Position numbers and translations under genes: made by a program | Assembly (NCBI GenBank): GCA_902535975.1 | Contig: CACAVP010000007.1 | Coordinates: 1-46,421 of the forward strand | DNA length: 46,421 nucleotides | Reading direction: 5' to 3' | Source of the DNA: an uncultured Gammaproteobacteria bacterium | GTDB taxonomy: Bacteria > Pseudomonadota > Gammaproteobacteria > GCA-002705445 > GCA-002716945 | Shown here: one piece after another, positions 1-10,466 of the stretch | Numbering within the stretch: position 1 is the first letter of the stretch | How the letters are laid out: every line of letters begins with the position of its first letter | The notes under the pieces: model-generated | What the model saw: only the letters and a program-made list of their open reading frames with translations | Database searches by the model: none | What the model was told of the DNA's origin: nothing

Positions 1-265
1 ATGCATCTCTTAAGGCAATGCTAGTGTGTGTAAAAGCGCCCGGATTAATTATAATCGCATCAATATTTTCCTGCTTTGCAGTATGAAGTTCATTTATTAA
101 TTCATTTTCAGAATTAGACTGATAAAAACGAATATTTACGTTGTGATTTTCAGAAATCGACTTGAGATTTTCTTCAATATCTTTGAGACTGTCTGTCCCA
201 TAAACTTCAGGTTCGCGAGTACCCAATAGATTTAAATTAGGACCATTTAACACTAATATATTCAT
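1..265 (-). CDS. aroQ: 3-dehydroquinate dehydratase, type II (partial)
   Basis: Third step of the shikimate pathway: dehydration of 3-dehydroquinate to 3-dehydroshikimate in the cytoplasm. Only the N-terminal 88 residues lie in the window; the C-terminus runs off the left edge. The reading begins MNILVLNGPNLNLLG, followed by TREPEVYG with the family's conserved Arg and the catalytic Tyr, and later NPGAFTHTSIALRDA, a hallmark of type II enzymes. The ATG is at 263-265. The gene lies 65 bp downstream of dsbD on the same strand; a dsbD-aroQ neighbourhood is familiar in gammaproteobacteria. No terminator is visible between the two. Confidence 0.95.
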   Translation of the reverse strand, partial: MNILVLNGPNLNLLGTREPEVYGTDSLKDIEENLKSISENHNVNIRFYQSNSENELINELHTAKQENIDAIIINPGAFTHTSIALRDA

Positions 266-330
266 TTTATAAGAACTTGATTAATTTTGAGTGATTTTAC
301 ATGAAGTTAAGCGAAAATAGAAGTGCTATT

Positions 331-2082
331 TTAATTTTTTACTAGTTTAAGTACTTTTAAGAAGTCTTCGCTGCCCATAAAGCCTACAATTCTGGCATCA
401 ATAATTTCATTACCGTCTTCATTGAAGAAAAATAAAGCAGGCGGTCCAAAGACCATCATACTTTGTAAATATTTCGAGTGTTCTTCAGTCGTTTCTGTGA
501 TATCAAATTTGATAAGTTTTAGTTTATTTAATTTCTCGCTGACTCTCTCGTCACTGAATGTATATTTTTCTAGTTCTTTACATGCTACACACCAATCTGC
601 ATATAAATCAACCATTACAGGCTCATTACTTTTATTAATTTCTTCAAATAATCTGTTTGTTGTTTTTACTGTTATGAATTTAATATTCTGTTCTTTTTGT
701 ATAAAGCTTGTTATCGGTTCATAATAATTATTATTCATGATTCCATATGTTTGTAACCCAATATAAAAAAACGATAGAGCTGACAACGTCGCTACGATGA
801 TTTTAGATGATAAATTATTTAATAACTTGGACGATTTAAACAATACTAATATTAGTAGAGCTGCAGAGATCGTCCATAAATAAGCGGCTGTCTCCAAGGA
901 CAATATTCTTTCAAGCAACCAGACAGAAACTATAATAAATAGAATGCCAAAAAAATAATTTACAAGCTCAAGATATGGACCAATTTTTGATATCAATTTT
1001 GTTGTTGTTGAACCTAGGGCAATTAATGGTGTACCCATACCAATACCTAGAAAAAAAAGCGCTAAGCCTCCAACCAAAATATCTCCCGTACTGGCAATGT
1101 ATATCAGCGCACCAATTAATGGCGCTGTTACACAGGGACCTACTATAAGTGCAGACAATACACCCATAGTCGCGACATCTTTAATATCTCCAGATTTTTG
1201 CTTGTTGCTTATTTTTGTAGCTAAATTTTGTATTGATTTGGGCATCTGAATACTAAAAAATTTGAACATGGCCAATGCGAATATAAAAAATAAAAAGGAT
1301 AAAAAGCTAATTACGTAGGGATTTTGTAAACTAGCCTGTATATTTGTTCCCGATGTTGCGACAATGATGCCCGCAACAGCATAAGTCAGTGACATACTCA
1401 AAACATAAACTATTGAAAGTGTTAGAGATTTTTTTTGAGATACATTTCCACGTCCAGCGATTATCCCTGTGAGAATCGGTACCATGGGTAAGACACAAGG
1501 AGTAAATGCTAACAACAATCCAGCTAAGTAAAAAATAAAAGTGTTATAGATCAGTGAGTTAATGTTGAGTGATTCACTCATTGCAGTTTGACTATCAAAT
1601 ATTGATGTCTTTTGAAGACTAGATGTCGTTAACTTTTTTTTTACCGTGATTGTTTTGAAAATTGGTGGATAGCACAGTCCTGCATCTGCGCAACCTTGAT
1701 ATTTTATTTTAAGATCAAGATACTCAGTGAGATTATTTTCCAAATAAACATCTGCGCTCGCTGAGAAATAATAGATATCGACTTCACCAAAGAATTCATC
1801 AGTTTTTTTCTTACCATCAGGCATCTCGACTTTTTGGATTAGGTTATCCTTATCAAGCGATTCAAATTCAAACATCCCCATGTATAAATAATAACCTGGA
1901 TGAATTTTCCAATTTATTTTTATATGTTTGTCATTAATAACTTCATGGGACATCACAAAAGCTTCATCAGGTGATAGAAACTCAGACTGTGATATCGGCA
2001 GATCACTGGCGTGTATCTTACCTCCTGCTAATAGGCATAAAAAAAATAGTGAATTGAAAAATATTGTTTTAATCAATTTCAT
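331..2082 (-). CDS. dsbD: Thiol:disulfide interchange protein DsbD
   Basis: Inner-membrane protein that carries electrons from cytoplasmic thioredoxin to periplasmic thiol proteins such as DsbC. A signal peptide covers about residues 1-25. The periplasmic alpha domain has a Cys pair at 131 and 137 (CADAGLC). The membrane domain carries FTPCVLPM (C196) and VGPCVTAP (C317), the buried redox pair of DsbD. The C-terminal thioredoxin domain has CVAC at 498-501 after YADW. All three redox centres are intact and 583 residues is normal for the family. The gene overlaps the end of cutA by 14 bp, so the two are probably one transcript, cutA first. Confidence 0.97.
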   Translation of the reverse strand: MKLIKTIFFNSLFFLCLLAGGKIHASDLPISQSEFLSPDEAFVMSHEVINDKHIKINWKIHPGYYLYMGMFEFESLDKDNLIQKVEMPDGKKKTDEFFGEVDIYYFSASADVYLENNLTEYLDLKIKYQGCADAGLCYPPIFKTITVKKKLTTSSLQKTSIFDSQTAMSESLNINSLIYNTFIFYLAGLLLAFTPCVLPMVPILTGIIAGRGNVSQKKSLTLSIVYVLSMSLTYAVAGIIVATSGTNIQASLQNPYVISFLSFLFFIFALAMFKFFSIQMPKSIQNLATKISNKQKSGDIKDVATMGVLSALIVGPCVTAPLIGALIYIASTGDILVGGLALFFLGIGMGTPLIALGSTTTKLISKIGPYLELVNYFFGILFIIVSVWLLERILSLETAAYLWTISAALLILVLFKSSKLLNNLSSKIIVATLSALSFFYIGLQTYGIMNNNYYEPITSFIQKEQNIKFITVKTTNRLFEEINKSNEPVMVDLYADWCVACKELEKYTFSDERVSEKLNKLKLIKFDITETTEEHSKYLQSMMVFGPPALFFFNEDGNEIIDARIVGFMGSEDFLKVLKLVKN

Positions 2083-2389
2083 CTTGTATCCATTTCAAGT
2101 ACTTTTCATTACTCTCTAGTATTTCTAGAGATATTATTTCAGGGGTTTCATAGTTATGCAATCGTTCAATAATCTTTCTAATTTCAGTAAATTTATCAGA
2201 GGTGGTTTTTACGTGTATTAGGTACTCATTATCCTCAACAACTTCCTTATTATGTCTATATATACTCAATACAGCAGGATAAATATTTACACATGCAGCC
2301 ATTCTTTTTTTTATCAGTGATCTTGAAATATCTTCATATACTCGTTTTTTATTTGTATGTGTTTGAACAATTATGTATTTTTTTACCAT
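2069..2389 (-). CDS. cutA: Divalent-cation tolerance protein CutA
   Basis: Small trimeric, PII-like cytoplasmic protein, historically linked to copper tolerance; its precise role is unsettled. The family motifs AACVNI (about residues 32-37) and HNYETPEI (about 78-85) are present, and 106 residues is the usual length. It overlaps dsbD by 14 bp. Its start codon is only 12 bp from the inferred GTG start of the divergent fxsA, so its promoter must overlap fxsA coding sequence. Confidence 0.95.
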   Translation of the reverse strand: MVKKYIIVQTHTNKKRVYEDISRSLIKKRMAACVNIYPAVLSIYRHNKEVVEDNEYLIHVKTTSDKFTEIRKIIERLHNYETPEIISLEILESNEKYLKWIQDEID

Positions 2390-2401
2390 ATACTTATATT
2401 T

Positions 2402-2800
2402 GTGAGTTATTCAAAATACATTCTATTTCTTTTGCCCATAATTGAACTAATTCTATTCATAGAGATTGGATCTTTGATAGGGAGTTTTTCTGTGGTTATG
2501 AGCATTTTTATAACTATTTTTCTAGGCTATTACTTGATTAAGCAAAAATTAAGAGGCATTGGCCTAAGTTTGTTTAATATTGGTAATATCCAAAACATGT
2601 ATGAACAATACAGTGACAATATTTATTCAATATTAGCAGGTATTCTCCTTATAATTCCAGGATATCTTTCTGATTTAGCTGGGCTAGTAATCTTACTCCC
2701 ATTTTTCAGGCCAAAACTCTCCTACATTTTTAACCATAATTATGGTAAAAAATCCTCCAAAAATAACGTGATTGAAGGTGATTACAGAGACAATGACTAA
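2402..2800 (+). CDS. fxsA: FxsA family membrane protein
   Basis: FxsA is an inner-membrane protein known for suppressing phage T7 exclusion by F plasmid. The sequence shows the hydrophobic opening YILFLLPIIELILFIEIG, then further membrane segments and IPGYLSDLAGLVILLP, the family's signature. I place the start at the GTG at 2402, giving 132 residues. The upstream ATG at 2357 would add 15 atypical residues and run into the divergent cutA. The hydrophilic C-terminus (about the last 25 residues) is variable in the family. It directly precedes groES, as in many gammaproteobacteria. Confidence 0.9.
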   Translation: MSYSKYILFLLPIIELILFIEIGSLIGSFSVVMSIFITIFLGYYLIKQKLRGIGLSLFNIGNIQNMYEQYSDNIYSILAGILLIIPGYLSDLAGLVILLPFFRPKLSYIFNHNYGKKSSKNNVIEGDYRDND

Positions 2801-2816
2801 TTTTCAGTCATAAATT

Positions 2817-2845
2817 CTTGAAATTATAAGTAAAGTCCCTATTAT
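2817..2845 (+). promoter_or_regulatory. Sigma32-type heat-shock promoter of groESL
   Basis: CTTGAAA at 2817-2823 matches the sigma32 -35 consensus. It is followed after 13 bp by CCCTATTAT at 2837-2845, close to the CCCCATNT -10 consensus. It sits 53 bp before the groES start, where a heat-shock promoter is expected. Confidence 0.75.
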
Positions 2846-2871
2846 TAGCAGTCTAAGTGTTAGAGTGCTAA
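2845..2871. promoter_or_regulatory. CIRCE-like operator (HrcA site)
   Basis: The inverted repeat TTAGCAGTC - 9 nt - GAGTGCTAA differs from the CIRCE consensus (TTAGCACTC-N9-GAGTGCTAA) at a single base in the left arm. It begins where the sigma32-type -10 ends, so bound HrcA would cover the expected transcription start. hrcA itself is not in the window. Confidence 0.85.
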
Positions 2872-2897
2872 CTATTATTTGAATGTGAGGTAAATCA

Positions 2898-3188
2898 ATG
2901 AACATAAGACCATTGCACGATCGTGTAATCGTAAAAAGAAAAGAAGAAGAAAAAACATCTCCCGGAGGTATAGTCATACCAGATAGCGCAACTGAGAAGC
3001 CCGTAAAAGGTGAGGTAGTCGCAGTCGGTAAAGGAAAAATTTTGGAAAATGGTGATATAAGACCTTTAGACGTAAAAGAAGGCGATCAGATTCTATTCGG
3101 AAAATATTCTGGAACAGAAATAACTATCGATGGTGAAGAAATGCTCGTTATGAGAGAAGATGATATCACTGCAATTATAACAAACTAA
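2898..3188 (+). CDS. groS: Co-chaperonin GroES
   Basis: Heptameric lid of the GroEL folding chamber. The protein is 96 residues, starts [14 protein letters not shown], and has the mobile-loop region [14 protein letters not shown] at about residues 15-29, all standard. AGGT lies a few bases upstream of the ATG. It is first in the groES-groEL operon, 18 bp ahead of groEL, behind the heat-shock promoter and CIRCE-like site. Confidence 0.99.
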   Translation: MNIRPLHDRVIVKRKEEEKTSPGGIVIPDSATEKPVKGEVVAVGKGKILENGDIRPLDVKEGDQILFGKYSGTEITIDGEEMLVMREDDITAIITN

Positions 3189-4880
<1,692 letters not shown>

Positions 4881-4906
4881 TTTTCGCTCGTCATCATATG
4901 TGGATT

Positions 4907-4938
4907 CAAAGCCTCTTTATCAAGAGGCTTTGTTTTTT
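4907..4938 (+). terminator. Rho-independent terminator after groEL
   Basis: CAAAGCCTCTT (4907-4917) pairs perfectly with AAGAGGCTTTG (4922-4932) around a 4-nt loop and is followed by six T. The stem is 11 bp. It lies 26 bp after the groEL stop codon. Confidence 0.93.
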
Positions 4939-4982
4939 CTAGATTTAATAATTTAAAATATATTCAGTGGTACAATACTGTC

Positions 4983-6635
4983 ATGAGTGATAAGTGGATA
5001 GAGCAATACCCAAACAATCTGAATAGTGAAATTAATTCTATTGATGACAGTACAGTTACTGACTTGTTGGAGTCTGCTGTGAATAAATTTTCTTCAAACA
5101 CAGCATTTTACTCACTCAACACATCTATAGATTATAAAATGACCAGCCTGCTATCTAAGAGAATAGCCGCTTACCTTCAATATTTAGGTGTTACTAAAGG
5201 TACTAAAATTGCCATAATGCTCCCAAATTTACTAACCTATCCCATAGCACTTTTTGGTTCTTATTACTGTGGAGCCACGGTTATTAATATTAATCCAATG
5301 TACAAATCACGTGAGATTAATAATATTCTTATTGACTCTGAGGCTGAATATATATTTGTTTTAGATAAATTTTATCATGAACTTCAACCGTGCATATCTG
5401 ACTCAAAGTTAAAAAAAATCATTGTTTGTAAGATAACCGATCTTTTAAACCCATTTATGAGAGCAGTAATTCCAATAGTAATGCTTTACAGGAAGCAGTC
5501 AGTAAGTATAAAGAAACAAAATAATATTATTTTTTTTAAAGATATTGTATCTAATAATTTTTCATTAGAAGATATATTGACTAATGAAAACGATATAGCG
5601 CTCCTTCAGTATACTGGTGGGACTACTGGAAAATCTAAAGCAGCAATATTGACACATAAGAATCTTTTAAGTAACGTTCAGCAAGTCTCGAATTGGATCG
5701 AGCCACATATAAAGCAGGGCCAAGAGATTATTATCACTGCATTACCTTTGTTCCATATTTTCTCATTCACAGTCAATTGTCTCACGTTCCTTAAGTTTGG
5801 CTCAGAGAATGTTTTAATAGCAAACCCGAGAGATCTAGATTCTTTTATCAAAGTATTAAGTAAAAAAAAGTTTACAATAATTACTGCTGTGAACACATTA
5901 TTTAATCTTCTTCTTACAAGTAGAAAATTTAAGGACCTAGACTTCTCAAATTTTAAATTTTCAGTTGGAGGAGGTATGGCAGTACTCAGCGATACAGCAC
6001 AAAAGTGGAGAGATGTAACAGGCACAAATATAACTCAAGGATATGGTTTGACCGAGACATCGCCAGTAGTCGCTATCAATCGAATTAACGATCCATTTAA
6101 TGGATATATTGGCTTACCTGTCCAATCAACAAAGATAAAAATAATAGACGATAATGAAAATATATTAGGTTGTAATCAAGCCGGCGAACTGTGTGTTAGG
6201 GGTCCCCAAGTTATGTCTGGGTATTGGAAAATTTCGAATGAAAAGAATAAATACTTTACTGATGATGGTTTTTTCAAGACGGGAGACATTGCCACAATAA
6301 ATGATGAGGGTTATCTGAAGATTGTAGACAGAAAAAAGGACATGATAATATCTTCTGGATATAATGTTTATCCGAACGAACTTGAGGATTATTTAGCTAC
6401 TCATCCTGATATTCTAGAGGCTGGAGTAATTGGAGTTGATGATAAAAATAGAGGAGAGTATATAAAAGCATTTGTTGTTTCAAAAAACGAGCATCTCTCA
6501 TCCTCAGATATAATAGCTTTTTGTAAGAATGGACTGACTGAATATAAAGTCCCAAAGAGAATTGTTTTCATAAAAGAGCTACCTAAAACTAATGTCGGAA
6601 AAATTCTTAGAAGAGAGTTAAGAGAGCTAAATTAG
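4983..6635 (+). CDS. Long-chain fatty acid-CoA ligase (FadD-like)
   Basis: AMP-forming acyl-CoA synthetase that activates fatty acids with ATP and CoA. The AMP-binding P-loop YTGGTTGKSK lies near residue 213, followed by AILTH. The motif GYGLTETSP (about 357-365) and the C-terminal DRKKDMIISSGYNVYPNE and KTNVGKILRR are typical of FadD-type enzymes; the final catalytic Lys is in the last motif. Length (550) is normal. It stands alone after the groEL terminator, and its last codons overlap the convergent fbpC by 4 bp. Exact chain-length preference cannot be read from sequence. Confidence 0.9.
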   Translation: MSDKWIEQYPNNLNSEINSIDDSTVTDLLESAVNKFSSNTAFYSLNTSIDYKMTSLLSKRIAAYLQYLGVTKGTKIAIMLPNLLTYPIALFGSYYCGATVININPMYKSREINNILIDSEAEYIFVLDKFYHELQPCISDSKLKKIIVCKITDLLNPFMRAVIPIVMLYRKQSVSIKKQNNIIFFKDIVSNNFSLEDILTNENDIALLQYTGGTTGKSKAAILTHKNLLSNVQQVSNWIEPHIKQGQEIIITALPLFHIFSFTVNCLTFLKFGSENVLIANPRDLDSFIKVLSKKKFTIITAVNTLFNLLLTSRKFKDLDFSNFKFSVGGGMAVLSDTAQKWRDVTGTNITQGYGLTETSPVVAINRINDPFNGYIGLPVQSTKIKIIDDNENILGCNQAGELCVRGPQVMSGYWKISNEKNKYFTDDGFFKTGDIATINDEGYLKIVDRKKDMIISSGYNVYPNELEDYLATHPDILEAGVIGVDDKNRGEYIKAFVVSKNEHLSSSDIIAFCKNGLTEYKVPKRIVFIKELPKTNVGKILRRELRELN

Positions 6636-7675
6636 TCCTTAAAAACAATCAGGTGGTCTAAGTCAAGCTTTACTCCGATTACTTCATTCAAACTATGATT
6701 ATGATGACTGGGCGCATAACAATATACAGTTTGCTTATCTTTTAGCTCTAACCTATATAAAAAGTCTGAACCACGGAATGTTTTCTCAATGACTTTTGCA
6801 GATGCTACAGCATGATCATCATGTATAATGTCATCAGGGCGAACTAACATATGCACCTCATCACCTTTATTATAGCCTTCAGTGCTTGCTACAAAATCTC
6901 CGAGCACAGAGCTAAGATGACTTGAGTCCTTCACAATAGCTTTTATGTAACTTGAAATGCCAAAAAAGTTAGCAATTTCTCTAGATACAGGTTTATGATA
7001 CAAGTCATACGGATCTGCATATTGCATTATTGTATTTTCACCTATGAACGCAATTTTATCTGACATTTTAAATGCCTCTTCAGGACTATGAGTGATTAGA
7101 ATCGCGGTAATTTTCTCAGACTTTATAAGTTTTCTAATATCATTCATCAACCCCTCTTTAAGCTCATAATCAAGAGCACTGAAAGGCTCATCAAGCAATA
7201 GTAATTTAGGGCCGGGCGCAATAGCCCTTGCTATAGCTACTCTCTGCTGTTGACCACCCGATATCTGATCAGGGTAACGATGTTTTATATCAATAATATT
7301 AAGAATCTCTTCTAGTTTTTCTGCTCTATCAAACTGTTGTTTTATTGATAGTGTATTTAGACCAAAGCAAATATTTTCCCTCACAGTCAGATGAGGAAAT
7401 AGCGCAAGATCTTGAAAAATAACACCGACATTTCGTTTTGAGACATCCTCTCTCTTTTTTGAGTCATCAACAATTTTCTCGTCAATATATATATAGCCTG
7501 AGGTTATATTATGAAATCCAGCAATCGATCGGATAAGAGACGTTTTTCCAGAGGCACTTGAGCCCATAAGTGACACTATATCTCCATCAATAACTTCAAG
7601 ATCGACATTATTAAGAACAACTTTTGAATCAAGAGTAATGTTTACCTTTTCTAATTTAAGTTTAGTGTCTGACAT
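6632..7675 (-). CDS. fbpC: Ferric iron ABC transporter, ATP-binding protein
   Basis: ATPase subunit of the periplasmic Fe(III) importer. The Walker A motif GSSASGKTS is at about 38-46, the ABC signature ISGGQQQR at about 138-145, Walker B LLLLDEPFSAL at about 158-168 and the switch His in ILITHS. A C-terminal TOBE-like regulatory region follows (about 240-347). The start overlaps the end of fbpB by 14 bp, so translation is probably coupled. It is the last gene of a Fur-box-headed operon. Confidence 0.93.
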   Translation of the reverse strand: MSDTKLKLEKVNITLDSKVVLNNVDLEVIDGDIVSLMGSSASGKTSLIRSIAGFHNITSGYIYIDEKIVDDSKKREDVSKRNVGVIFQDLALFPHLTVRENICFGLNTLSIKQQFDRAEKLEEILNIIDIKHRYPDQISGGQQQRVAIARAIAPGPKLLLLDEPFSALDYELKEGLMNDIRKLIKSEKITAILITHSPEEAFKMSDKIAFIGENTIMQYADPYDLYHKPVSREIANFFGISSYIKAIVKDSSHLSSVLGDFVASTEGYNKGDEVHMLVRPDDIIHDDHAVASAKVIEKTFRGSDFLYRLELKDKQTVYCYAPSHHNHSLNEVIGVKLDLDHLIVFKD

Positions 7676-9278
7676 TCTTTATAATACCTTTAGAGAGTAT
7701 TATAACTGGAATTAGACAAATTATTATTAAAATAAGACCGGGTAAACCAATTGAAGATAAATTTTCTGCTTCTGCTAATTCATATAAATGGACTGGTAGC
7801 GTATTAAAATTAAAGGGTCTTAAAATTAATGTCATTGGAAGTTCTTTTACAATATCCACAAAAAGAAGAATTGTAGCAGAGGAAATTGTTGGAAGAAGTA
7901 TTGGTAAATGCACTCTAATGAGTGTTTGTAGTTTTGAATATCCAAAGCTTGAGGTCAGAAGATCATAACTATTTGATATTTTATTAAAGCCAGAGTCTAT
8001 AGTTTTAATGGAGATAGTTGAAAAACGAACCAGATAAGCTATTAGCAAAAGAAAAAAGGTTCCGGATAAAAGATTTTCTGGTGGATAATCTAATACAGTT
8101 GATATAGTTTTTTCCATATATGAAGTAGGGGTGATTATGCCTACAGCTAAAACGACACCCGGGATAGCATAACCAAGGGAAAATATTTTAATAGACAATC
8201 TCGTAAATATATTTTTTGTGACCCTTGATATGAATGCTATATTGAGTGTAAATAAAACAATTACTATTGCCCCTATTAGAGCGATACTTGCGCTTGATGT
8301 AATTAGCTCAAAAATTAATAAAATATTTGCTCTATCTAATGAATAAGATATCCAATAAAAGATTTGAAAAAATTGCAGAATAGAACCAATAAAAACTATT
8401 AAACTACATAAAATTACTAGTTGTGTTTTATTTTTAGGAACTTCTTTTTTTCTCTCGTAGATCTTATTCGTTGGATTATCAAATTTTCTCTTACCACGTG
8501 ACATCTCCTCAAAATAAATTAAAAAGAATACGAGTGTCAGAAGAATAGAAGATAATCTAAAAGAACTGACCTCATCACCTAAGACAAACCATGCTCTAAA
8601 GATGCCAGTTGCAAAAGTTGGTACTCCAAAATACTCCATAGTTGCGTATTCTGCTAATGTTTCCATGATGACAAAGCTTACACCTGCTACTACGGCGGGT
8701 CTTACAATAGGTAAACCAATCTTGGTAAGTCTCTGATATTTATTTAATCCAAGAGATTTCCCTACCTCAAATACACTATAAGAATGATTTGCAAATGCGG
8801 GTAAGCAAAGTAAGTAAACATATGGGTATAGACTTATTGTCATTATGAAAATTACCCCATAGATATTTTGTAGGTCATATAAATTATAGACATATGGACC
8901 TAGCCCAAAGTAGTAATCCATAATGTTGAATAATATCCCCGACGTCTCATTTAAGCCCGAGTATATATAACCATTTACGTAGGTAGGTATAGCCATAGGT
9001 AATATTAGTAGCCATTTAAAAATATTCACGCCAGGGAATTCATACATACTAACTATCCATGCTAATGATGCACCAATGATTACAGTGAATGCTGCAACAA
9101 AAATCACAATTATAAGTGAATTCACCACATAATCTTGAAGAAGATAAGTTTGTATATGCAACCATACTTCTGAGGAATCAGAAAAAATATTTAAAAAAAT
9201 AAAAACAACTGGTATCAAGAATATGAATACAAATATCAGTGTTAATGAGTTATTTAAAGTATCAGTTTTATTAGACAA
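7662..9278 (-). CDS. fbpB: Ferric iron ABC transporter, permease
   Basis: Inner-membrane channel of the Fe(III) importer. It is a 538-residue fused permease with two copies of the binding-protein-dependent transport domain separated by a charged linker (about residues 258-282). EAA-type loops appear in both halves: EVGKSLGLNKYQ around residue 171 and LLTSSFGYSKLQ around 442. Multiple membrane segments are evident. It starts 6 bp after the fbpA stop, overlaps fbpC, and belongs with them by subunit composition. Confidence 0.92.
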   Translation of the reverse strand: MSNKTDTLNNSLTLIFVFIFLIPVVFIFLNIFSDSSEVWLHIQTYLLQDYVVNSLIIVIFVAAFTVIIGASLAWIVSMYEFPGVNIFKWLLILPMAIPTYVNGYIYSGLNETSGILFNIMDYYFGLGPYVYNLYDLQNIYGVIFIMTISLYPYVYLLCLPAFANHSYSVFEVGKSLGLNKYQRLTKIGLPIVRPAVVAGVSFVIMETLAEYATMEYFGVPTFATGIFRAWFVLGDEVSSFRLSSILLTLVFFLIYFEEMSRGKRKFDNPTNKIYERKKEVPKNKTQLVILCSLIVFIGSILQFFQIFYWISYSLDRANILLIFELITSSASIALIGAIVIVLFTLNIAFISRVTKNIFTRLSIKIFSLGYAIPGVVLAVGIITPTSYMEKTISTVLDYPPENLLSGTFFLLLIAYLVRFSTISIKTIDSGFNKISNSYDLLTSSFGYSKLQTLIRVHLPILLPTISSATILLFVDIVKELPMTLILRPFNFNTLPVHLYELAEAENLSSIGLPGLILIIICLIPVIILSKGIIKNVRH

Positions 9279-9284
9279 GTTAAT

Positions 9285-10316
9285 TTATTTCCAGCCAGCT
9301 ATATCAAAGATCTTTCCGGCCTCATCGTTCAACCTTCCGAGATTCGTTAAATTCATATCATCCATTTTAAATGGATATCCCCAAGACTTTACAATTTCTG
9401 ATACTTTTATATCCTGTCTGATCGGATATTCATGATTTTTTCTTGCATAAATTTCTTGTGCGGTATCATCTGCAAGAAATTCTAACAGTTTTATCGCATT
9501 AGCTCTATTCTTTGCATTTTTTGTTACAAATCCCCCGCTTATGTTAATGTGTGAACCTCTATTATCTTGATTTGGAAAAAGTACTCTTATTTGTTTTGCA
9601 TATGATTTTTCTGTTTCTTTTTTTGATGAAATCCATTTGCCCAAGTAATACGTATTAGCAATAGTTACATCACATTTTCCCAGAACAACCGCCGTCATTT
9701 GCCCTCTATCATTACCCTTAGGTTCTCTAGAAAAATTTTTTACAACACCTTTCGCCCAATCTAATGCCGCTTGATCTCCATTATGGAATAATAGTGATGC
9801 AAGTAATGACTGATTATAAATATTACTTGATGACCGGATACATACGCGGCCAGCGAGATTATCGTCAGCTAAATTCTCATAGTTCATAATTTCTTCTGGT
9901 TTGATTGAAGTTGGGTTATACATAATTACTCTTGATCTCACTGACAGACCATACCAATGGCCATCCGTATCTCTCAAGTTTTTAGGAACGAGTTGATTCA
10001 ATAATTTAGAGTCTATTTTCTGAGAAATATTCTTTAACTTCGCATCATGTAAATTTCCTGCATCAACAGTAATTAAGACGTCAGCGGGGCTATTTTCCCC
10101 CTCATCTAATATCTTTTTGATTAGTACTTTTGTTTTAGCGGTTAAGATATTTACTTTAATACCTGTATCCTTTTCAAAAATATCAATCAGAGGTCTTATT
10201 AAATGTTCTTTCCTAGCAGTATATAAATTAACTTCTTCTGCAACTGCACTACTAAAGCAGCCTGTTGTAAGAACCGCCGGTAAAACGAGATATACACATA
10301 TAAATTTTTTAAGCAT
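9285..10316 (-). CDS. fbpA: Ferric iron ABC transporter, periplasmic binding protein
   Basis: Binds Fe(III) in the periplasm and delivers it to FbpBC. The signal peptide probably cleaves after AVA at residue 26; the Cys at 20 (LTTGC) is a poor lipobox, so lipid anchoring is possible but less likely. The mature protein starts EEVNLYTAR, typical of FbpA/FutA. The paired iron-ligand tyrosines Y223-Y224 (NTYYLG) are present. A strong Fur box lies immediately upstream, so the operon should be induced on iron starvation. Confidence 0.93.
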   Translation of the reverse strand: MLKKFICVYLVLPAVLTTGCFSSAVAEEVNLYTARKEHLIRPLIDIFEKDTGIKVNILTAKTKVLIKKILDEGENSPADVLITVDAGNLHDAKLKNISQKIDSKLLNQLVPKNLRDTDGHWYGLSVRSRVIMYNPTSIKPEEIMNYENLADDNLAGRVCIRSSSNIYNQSLLASLLFHNGDQAALDWAKGVVKNFSREPKGNDRGQMTAVVLGKCDVTIANTYYLGKWISSKKETEKSYAKQIRVLFPNQDNRGSHINISGGFVTKNAKNRANAIKLLEFLADDTAQEIYARKNHEYPIRQDIKVSEIVKSWGYPFKMDDMNLTNLGRLNDEAGKIFDIAGWK

Positions 10317-10323
10317 TGTAAAT

Positions 10324-10342
10324 AAGAATGATAATCATTATT
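10324..10342. promoter_or_regulatory. Fur box upstream of fbpABC
   Basis: AAGAATGATAATCATTATT matches the classical 19-bp Fur consensus GATAATGATAATCATTATC at 16 of 19 positions, including an uninterrupted core of 15. It ends 8 bp from the fbpA start codon on its promoter side, so bound Fur would block fbp transcription or its start. Confidence 0.88.
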
Positions 10343-10466
10343 ATCAGATTTAAGCATAAATTCAAGGAAATTCTTGGGTACTTTTTAGCAATTAACAATA
10401 ATCCACTAATTTCCCAACAGTTGAATACATGCTATAGTTTTCTTTAAATTCTAGTAGGGTAAAAAA

